The notes beneath the pieces were generated by a model, which did no database searches, was not told the origin of the DNA, and saw only the letters and a list, made by a program, of their open reading frames with translations. This document shows positions 56,137 through 62,013 of a DNA stretch of 62,013 nucleotides, piece after piece; positions within the stretch are counted from its first letter, which is position 1; each line of letters starts with the position of its first letter. Source of the DNA: JACDBE01 sp051002015 (lineage in GTDB: Bacteria > Actinomycetota > Acidimicrobiia > Spongiisociales > UBA5794). A program made the translations under genes and the position numbers. Location: assembly GCA_051002015.1 (NCBI GenBank), contig JBPCMS010000034.1, positions 1 through 62,013 on the forward strand. Reading direction: 5' to 3'.

Positions 56137-57343
56137 ATGACCCCCACCTCCGGCTGCGCGACGCGGGCAGGGCAAGCTTCCTGCTCGGGTCCGTTGAACG
56201 GGGCCGGCTGGGCCGCAACTCGTGGATCGGGGCCGGGGATCGCATCGCCACCCTCGACAAGGCCGCCGCCACCGGGCTCCCCGTGGTCGGCTACCTGGGC
56301 TACGACGCCGTCGCCGCGCTGGAGCCGACCGTGACGCTCCCCGCGGACGGGCACGGCTTCCCGGATAGCCGGGTGGTGGTCGCCGACACCCTGGTGCGGT
56401 TCGACCACGGCGCCGGGATCGCCGAGGTGCTCGCCGGCGACCCCGACGAGATCGTCGGCAGGCTCGACGGGGGTGTCCCGTGGCGCCGGGATCGCCGAGG
56501 TGTCGCCGGGCCGCTGCGCCGCCACCCGGGCCGGGAGCGTAATGAGGACATGGTGCGCCGGGTGAAGCGTCACATCGCCGCCGGCGACGTGTTCCAGTGT
56601 GTGCCGTCGCAGCGGGCGGAGCGCCCCACCTCGGCCACCCCGCTCGACATCTACCGGACGCTGCGCCGGGTGAACCCTTCGCCCTACCTCTGCCTGCTCG
56701 AGCTCGACGGGATCGCCCTGATCGGCTCGTCTCCGGAGCGGCTGGTCGCTGCCAAGGACGGAGTCGCCTCGCTGTGTCCCATCGCCGGGACCACCGACGC
56801 CTCGGACGGCGACGCGGCGCGGCTGCTCGGCTCGGAGAAGGAGCGGGCCGAGCACATCATGCTGGTCGACCTGGGACGCAACGACCTGTCCTGGGTCTGT
56901 CTCCCCGGCACCGTCACCGTCACCCGCTCGCTCGAGGTGGAGCGGTTCAGCCACGTCTCCCACCTCGTCTCCGAGGTGGTGGGCTCCATCCGCCCCGGGC
57001 TGTCGTCGCTCGACGTGCTGGGCGCCTGCTTCCCGGCCGGTACCGTCACCGGCGCCCCCAAGGTGCGGGCCATGCAGCTCATCTCGGAGCTGGAGGGGTT
57101 CCGCCGGGGCCCGTGCGCCGGGGCGGTGCTCTACCTGCTACCCGACGGGACCATGGACGCCTGCATCGCCCTGCGGACGATCGTCGTCGCCGACGGGATA
57201 GCCTACCTGCAGGCGGGGGCCGGGGTGGTGGCCGCTTCCGATCCCGCCGCCGAGCACGAGGAGTGCCTGCGCAAGCTGGCCGCCTTGGAGATGGCGATCG
57301 ACCGGGCCGAGGTCGAGTTCGCCCTGGCGGGGGCGGGTCGCTG

Positions 57344-57344
<1 letters not shown>
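56137..57344 (+). CDS. trpE: Anthranilate synthase component I, N-terminus damaged
   Basis: From the stop at 57344 the homologous frame reaches back to LRLRDAGRASFLLGSVE at about 56146 (the open frame itself starts at GTG 56040, inside the attenuator). The likely native ATG at 56137 is in another frame, so a frameshift or small deletion separates them. The part that aligns to the family is ~400 residues rather than ~500; the gap is in the N-terminal domain around GRNSWIGAG|DRIATLDK. The C-terminal chorismate-binding domain is good: AGDVFQCVPSQR, LGSEKERAEHIMLVDLGRNDL, FPAGTVTGAPKVRAM and AGAVLYLLPDGTMDACIALRT. The usual PIAGT-R-x-RG reads PIAGTTDASDG. Confidence 0.75.
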
Positions 57345-57918
<574 letters not shown>

Positions 57919-57922
<4 letters not shown>

Positions 57923-58360
57923 CCGGTTCGCCCATCGTCCTCCGGGCCATCGACACCCTGCTCGAGGGTGCCGACCTGTCGCGTGCGGAGTCCCGCAACG
58001 CCATGGACGAGGTGATGGAAAGCGCCGCCACCTCCGCCCAGATCGCCGGGTTCCTGGTGGCGCTGCGGGCGAAGGGGGAGACGGCGGACGAGATCACCGG
58101 GTTCGCCGAGGCGATGCGGGAGCGGGTGGTTGCGGTCACCCCCACCCGGGCACCGCTGATCGACGTGGTCGGCACCGGTGGCGACGGTGCCGGCACCTTC
58201 AACATCTCCACCACCGCCGCCATCTTGGCCGCCGCCGCCGGGGCCGCCGTGGCCAAGCACGGCAACCGGGCGGCCAGCTCGGACGCCATCCTGGTCGGAT
58301 CGACCCTGATGCGCGCCACCGATCCCGCCGCCGCCCTGGTCGAGCTGCTGGCCCGGCCCC
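57919..58360 (+). pseudogene. trpD: trpD N-terminal part fused to a short trpC C-terminal piece
   Basis: GTG 57919. Residues ~1-121 are anthranilate phosphoribosyltransferase: VVGTGGDGAGTFNISTTAA and AKHGNRAASS. The sequence then changes at about 58280 to DAILVGSTLMRATDPAAALVELLARP, the C-terminal end of indole-3-glycerol-phosphate synthase. About two thirds of TrpD and almost all of TrpC are missing, in frame. It cannot encode either enzyme. No other trpD or trpC is in the window. Confidence 0.75.
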
Positions 58361-58852
58361 TGGTCAAGGTGTGCGGGTTGACCCGACCCGAGGACGTCGC
58401 CGCCGCCGCTGCGGCCGGGGCCGATCTTGCCGGCTTCGTCCTCGTCCCCGACAGCCCCCGGGCCGCCGCCGTCGTGCTCCCGGTGCCCGAGGGGATGCTG
58501 TCGGTGGCGGTGTGGGTGGGGGAGCCGGGCACGAGCCCGGCCGATCTCGACCAGGTCCACGACCGGCGGGCGGGCGCGGTGCGAGGACCACGGGCCGACC
58601 TGCTCCGTGCCGGTCGCACCGTGGCCACCTTCGTCGACCGGGCCTGGGGTGCCGGTGGGAACGACCATTGGGCGGAGGCCGCAGCCACCGAGGGCAGAGT
58701 GGTGCTCGCCGGTGGACTCGGGCCCGACAACGTCGCCGACGCCATCGCCGCCGTCAACCCATGGGCGGTGGACGCCTCGTGGTCGCTGGAGCAGCCCCGG
58801 GGTGAAGGACCACGACCGGATCCGGGCATTCGTCGAGGCGGTGCGGCGATGA
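58361..58852 (+). pseudogene. trpF: Phosphoribosylanthranilate isomerase, frameshifted
   Basis: Continues in frame from the TrpC tail: LVKVCGLTRPEDVAAAAAAG is the TrpF start, and VLAGGLGPDNVADAIAAVNPWAVDAS the C-terminal signature. The final PGVKDHDRIRAFVEAVRR, which ends at the TGA 58850-58852, lies in the +1 frame, so one base has been lost near 58790. The part is ~160 residues against ~200. Either a divergent TrpF or one with internal loss. In-frame joining to TrpC suggests an ancestral TrpCF fusion. Confidence 0.7.
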
Positions 58853-59457
58853 GCCTCACCGAGACCTTCGGTCCCTATGGGGGGCGCTACGTCCCCGAAA
58901 CGCTGATCCCGGCGCTCGACGAGCTGGCCGATGCCTGGGCGTCCGCCCGAACCGACCCGGCGTACCTGGCCCAGCTCGACCACCTGGGCGCCACCTACGT
59001 GGGGAGGCCCTCCCCGCTGACTGCGGCGGATCGGTTCGCCCCCGACCGGCGTCTCTACCTGAAGCGGGAGGACCTGAACCACACCGGCGCCCACAAGATC
59101 AACAACGCCCTTGGCCAGGTGGTCCTGGCGGGGCGGCTGGGCAAGCGGCGGATCATCGCCGAGACCGGGGCCGGGCAGCACGGGGTGGCAACGGCTACCG
59201 CCTGTACCCGGTTCGGGCTCGATTGCGTGGTGTACATGGGGTCCGAGGACATGCGACGCCAGCGCCCCAACGTGGAGCGGATGGAGCTGCTCGGGGCAAC
59301 CGTGGTGCCGGTGGAGATGGGGACCCGCACCCTGAAGGAGGCCACCAGCGAGGCGATTCGCGACTGGATCACCAACGTCGAGAGCACCCATTACGTGATC
59401 GGGTCGTGCGTCGGTCCCTCACCCTATCCGGAGATGGTGGCGAGCTGCAGGCGGTGA
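58849..59457 (+). pseudogene. trpB: Tryptophan synthase beta chain, truncated by frameshift
   Basis: ATG 58849 overlaps the TrpF stop (ATGA). Residues 1-~200 are good TrpB: GPYGGRYVPETLI, YLKREDLNHTGAHKINN (PLP lysine K83), ETGAGQHGVATATACTRFGL and YVIGSCVGPSPYPEMV. At ~59443 a one-base slip ends this frame at 59457, although the next frame continues as ELQAVIGRESRRQILEA, the expected next TrpB segment. The remaining ~200 residues are absent. Confidence 0.8.
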
Positions 59458-59927
59458 TCGGCCGGGAATCCCGTCGACAGATACTCGAGGCGTACGGATG
59501 GGAGCGGTTCGACGCCGACGCTCGCGCCGCCGGAGCCACCGGGTTCATCCTCGCCGACGTTCCCGCCGGGGTCCGCCCCGAGTTCCGCCGCATCCAGCTC
59601 GTCGCCCCCACCTCCACCGACGAGCGGATCGCCCTCGCCGCCGCCGACACCGATGGCTGGCTGTACCTGGTGACGGTCGCCGGCACCACCGGGGCCAGGG
59701 AGGCGCCGTCGCCGGCCCTCGCCGGTCTGGCTCGGCGGGTTCGATCGCTCACCTCGGTGCCGCTCTACGCCGGTTTCGGGATCTCCACTCCCGACCAGGC
59801 GGCCGCCGCCGCCTCGCTCACCGACGGGGTGGTGGTCGGATCCGCCGCCGTCACCGTCGCCGCAGAGGGCCCGGGGGCGCTCGCCGGGTTGGTGCGCTCG
59901 CTCCGCACCGCCATCGACGCCGGCTGA
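59458..59927 (+). pseudogene. trpA: trpB scrap joined to the C-terminal part of trpA
   Basis: In the frame after the slip, the TrpB segment VIGRESRRQILEA runs straight into AYGWERFDADARAAGATGFILADVPAGV, which is the middle of tryptophan synthase alpha; the switch is at the shared AYG (about 59488-59496). The rest, FRRIQLVAPTSTDERIALAAADTDGWLYLVTVAG and GFGISTPDQAAAAASLTDGVVVGSA, is the normal TrpA C-terminus apart from a gap of some 7-10 residues after RPEF. Half of trpB and the first ~100 residues of trpA are gone. Confidence 0.75.
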
Positions 59928-60119
59928 CACGCGATACCGGCGTCGCGCATCGTCAAGGGACGTCCATGCTCCACGTGATCGGCCCACTGTCGGCGCAAGT
60001 GGAGCCGGATCCATATACGAAGCCAAGCCCTGCCCAACAGCACAGGCGGTCTTCAGACCCTCGCCTCGAGACACCGGCGGGAGCAGCCACAGCCCACCAA
60101 GCGGTCCCGGTTTCGGATG

Positions 60120-60731
60120 TCACCCCCGGGGTTCCGGGAGGTCGTCCACGGCGGTGGTCTCGCCGATGAGCAGCAGGTAGCCGTCCTCGATCGTGGGCTC
60201 GATGGTGGTGGCGCCGTGGGGGGCGCCACCGATGTGGCGGTAGTGGCCGTCGCCGGTTCGCCACACCACCCGGGCCTGCGGATCGCGATGGCCAGCGACC
60301 CAAACCTGACCAGCGGCCGCTTCGACGAGCCGGCGCGGGGTGCCACCGAACACCACCCGTCCATGATCCAACACCAGTACCTGCTTGCACAGCGTGGCGA
60401 TGTCGTCGGTCTGGTGGCTGGACAGGAGCACGGTGCGGTCCTCGGCGAGCCGGGAGATGGTGTCACGGAACCGGAGCCGCTGCTCGGGATCGAGGCCGGC
60501 GGTGGGCTCGTCGAGGACGAGCAGCTGGGGATCGCCGATCAATGCCTGGGCGAGGGCGACCCGACGCCGCATACCCCCCGAGAGCGCCCAACTTTGCGTA
60601 GGTTGAGAACGGCGTCCCACACCAAGTTGGTCGGGCTCGGTTGCCAGCGCTGCCGGTCGGATCGCTCCCGCGATGCATACCGGGCCGTCCGCTTCGAGCG
60701 CATCCGCCGGCGCGACGTTGTATGAGTCCAA
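60120..60731 (-). pseudogene. ABC transporter ATP-binding protein, N-terminal half missing
   Basis: The signature LSGGMRRRVALAQALIGDP, Walker B LLVLDEPTAGLDPEQR, and H-loop LLSSHQTDD are intact. The Walker A and the first ~110 residues are not found; upstream of WALSGGM the frame has no ABC similarity, whereas an adjacent frame ends in NLRKVG, which would join to ALSGG after a one-base shift near 60590. Probably a decayed ATPase or a frameshifted one with a truncated start. The C-terminus extends past the ATPase domain (GDGHYRHIGGAPH). Confidence 0.6.
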
Positions 60732-60859
60732 GGGCGCAGCACCGCCCCAAGATTACGTGTAGTGTTCGTGCAGGTGGGTAGCTGCGGAAGAACAGCAGCC
60801 CTCAGCTCTCTTGCCAGCGAGCTGGTGGGCGGCGTCCAAGGTCAACCAGGGGGGTTGCG

Positions 60860-62013
60860 GTGGACAAGGGGTACGAGGTCTTCTGTCTTGTCGACCCGCT
60901 CTTCTACGACTCGCCCACTCTCCCCCGCGGTGACGACGTCGACTTCGAGATCGCTCGTGGTCCCGTTCCTGAGGGATGGGACCGCTCCCAGCTCGACGAC
61001 TGGCTGGTGTACCGGCCCGAAGGCCTCCCGTTCCCCTCCCAGGGATGGAAGATCCACGTGTCGGCCTGTCTGGACAACGCCGAGGCGGTCCTCGCCGTGG
61101 TGCACCAGTACTGCGTCCGGGCGCGGATCCCGTTCAAGTTCGTACGCAGCCGCCGGCTCCTGCTCCTCTGCAACGCCAAGTACGCGGATCGGGCGTCGAG
61201 CGGCAAGTTCATCGCCATCTACCCCGCCGACGACGCCGAGCTGAAGCTCGTGCTGACCGAGCTGGGCGAGCGGCTGGAGGGCCAGGCGGGGCCCTACATC
61301 CTGAGCGACCTGCGGTGGGGCGAGGGCCCGCTCTACGTCCGCTACGGCGGGTTCGCCGAGCGGTACTGCGTCGGCGCCAACGGGGAGATCGAGCCGGCCA
61401 TCGAGGATCCGACCGGGGCCCTGGTCCCCGACCAGCGTGGGCCCACGTTCAGCCCGCCGCCCTGGGTCCCGCTCCCGGACTTCCTCGCACCGCACCGAGC
61501 GGCGCGCGACCGCGCCACGTTCCAAGAGGTGCCGTACCGCATCGACGCCGCCCTGCATTTCTCCAACGGCGGCGGCCTGTACGCAGGCGTGGACCTGCGG
61601 ACCGGCGAACAGGTCGTGCTCAAGGAGGCACGCCCGTATGCCGGGCTGGCCACCGACGGGACGGATGCGGTGGTACGCCTGGCCAACGAGCGCGAGATAC
61701 TCGAGCGCCTGGCCGGACTCGACGTCGTGCCCGCCCTGCGCGACGACTTCGTCCTCGGGGAGCACCACTTCCTCGTGCAGGACCTCGTCGACGGTACGTC
61801 ACTGAGCGATCTCCTGGCCGACCGGTATCCTCTGGCGCTTCCGGAGGTTGACGGCGCCGCCCTCACCGAGTACACCGAGTGGGCCCTCGACGTCTGCGAC
61901 CGGGTGGAGCGGGCGGTCGCCGCCGTCCACGACCGGGGCGTGGTCATCGGCGACCTCCACCCGTCAAACGTGCTGGTCCGCCCCGACGGCGGCATCGTGC
62001 TGATCGACTTCGA
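60860..62013 (+). CDS. Class III lanthipeptide synthetase (LanKC), 3' end outside the window
   Basis: An open frame from GTG 60860 to the right edge, 384+ codons. Residues ~1-200 form the N-terminal lyase-type domain (YEVFCLVDPLFYDSPT; FKFVRSRRLLLLCNAKYADR; GKFIAIYP). A Ser/Thr kinase-like domain begins at about residue 225 (ALHFSNGGGLYAGVDLRTGEQVVLKEARPYAG) and continues to HDRGVVIGDLHPSNVLV and VLIDF. A LanC-like cyclase should follow beyond the edge. Such enzymes phosphorylate and cyclise Ser/Thr in a precursor peptide. No clear precursor lies upstream; it may be downstream. Confidence 0.88.
   Translation, partial: MDKGYEVFCLVDPLFYDSPTLPRGDDVDFEIARGPVPEGWDRSQLDDWLVYRPEGLPFPSQGWKIHVSACLDNAEAVLAVVHQYCVRARIPFKFVRSRRLLLLCNAKYADRASSGKFIAIYPADDAELKLVLTELGERLEGQAGPYILSDLRWGEGPLYVRYGGFAERYCVGANGEIEPAIEDPTGALVPDQRGPTFSPPPWVPLPDFLAPHRAARDRATFQEVPYRIDAALHFSNGGGLYAGVDLRTGEQVVLKEARPYAGLATDGTDAVVRLANEREILERLAGLDVVPALRDDFVLGEHHFLVQDLVDGTSLSDLLADRYPLALPEVDGAALTEYTEWALDVCDRVERAVAAVHDRGVVIGDLHPSNVLVRPDGGIVLIDF

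Noticed and set aside
60762..61244. Plus-strand ORF starting ahead of the LanKC gene, considered as a lanthipeptide precursor (AALSSLASELVGG looks leader-like).
   Set aside because: Most of it lies inside the LanKC frame and its composition is that of a shadow frame. It lacks a Leu-rich leader motif and a Ser/Cys core of normal spacing.

Overview
The window is high-GC bacterial DNA packed with genes on both strands. Gene content (bifunctional or fused metabolic enzymes, WYL regulator, class III lanthipeptide synthetase, MbcA/RES and VapBC modules, Lnt-like protein) and frequent leaderless starts fit an actinobacterium, most likely of the Acidimicrobiia type. That placement is inference, since no rRNA or other phylogenetic marker is present. 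No rRNA, tRNA or CRISPR array was seen.

Layout. 0-5 kb: end of an ABC-2 permease, a B-box rhomboid protease, purF-purM, and a GNAT-MobA fusion. 5-13 kb: enoyl-CoA hydratase, class III aminotransferase, an Lnt-like protein whose catalytic Cys position is Ser, a three-copy ~100-bp palindromic repeat, an inositol monophosphatase family protein, small proteins and ilvD. 13-16 kb: a WYL regulator with a perfect operator palindrome facing a small gene, then an exported LVIVD-repeat protein.

16.4-34 kb is the most striking block. A minus-strand operon reads sulP, NuoM-like, dabA (DUF2309), NuoL-like (DabB-like), NuoM-like, NuoM-like, MrpD/NuoN-like, GNAT-AAA+ fusion. Six of its genes are chained by 4-nt stop/start overlaps, and it faces an OmpR-type two-component system across a promoter carrying Pho-box-like direct repeats. 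It looks like a large, energy-coupled inorganic carbon (bicarbonate/CO2) uptake system under dedicated control. It uses Shine-Dalgarno starts, unlike many genes around it, which hints at acquisition by transfer.

34-40.6 kb: a tight operon of a carbamoyltransferase, carbamate kinase and two PLP enzymes, divergent from an N-acyl-D-amino-acid deacylase across a 10-bp inverted repeat; probably catabolic. 40.6-50.4 kb: VapBC-like module, Mrp ATPase, a 48-bp repeat array, VOC protein, IscA-type protein, RibD/DHFR-like reductase, RidA, ALDH7-type dehydrogenase, NrtS-like protein, DUF3179 lipoprotein, CNNM/CBS protein and an Xre-RES toxin-antitoxin pair. 50.4-55.9 kb: SDR, 8-oxoguanine deaminase-like amidohydrolase, nucleotidyltransferase toxin pair, MocA-like nucleotidyltransferase, CoA-binding protein and O-acetylhomoserine sulfhydrylase.

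55.9-60 kb: a trp operon with a clear WWW leader peptide and attenuator. Downstream of an intact trpG, the structural genes are fragments joined to one another (trpD'-'trpC-trpF-trpB'-'trpA) with frameshifts, so as written the pathway cannot work. 60-62 kb: a 5'-truncated ABC ATPase and the start of a class III lanthipeptide synthetase cut by the window edge.

A recurrent signal across the window is a TAnnnT hexamer 5-9 nt upstream of start codons (rhomboid, purF, lnt, ilvD, mrp, trpL and others), which implies widespread leaderless transcription.
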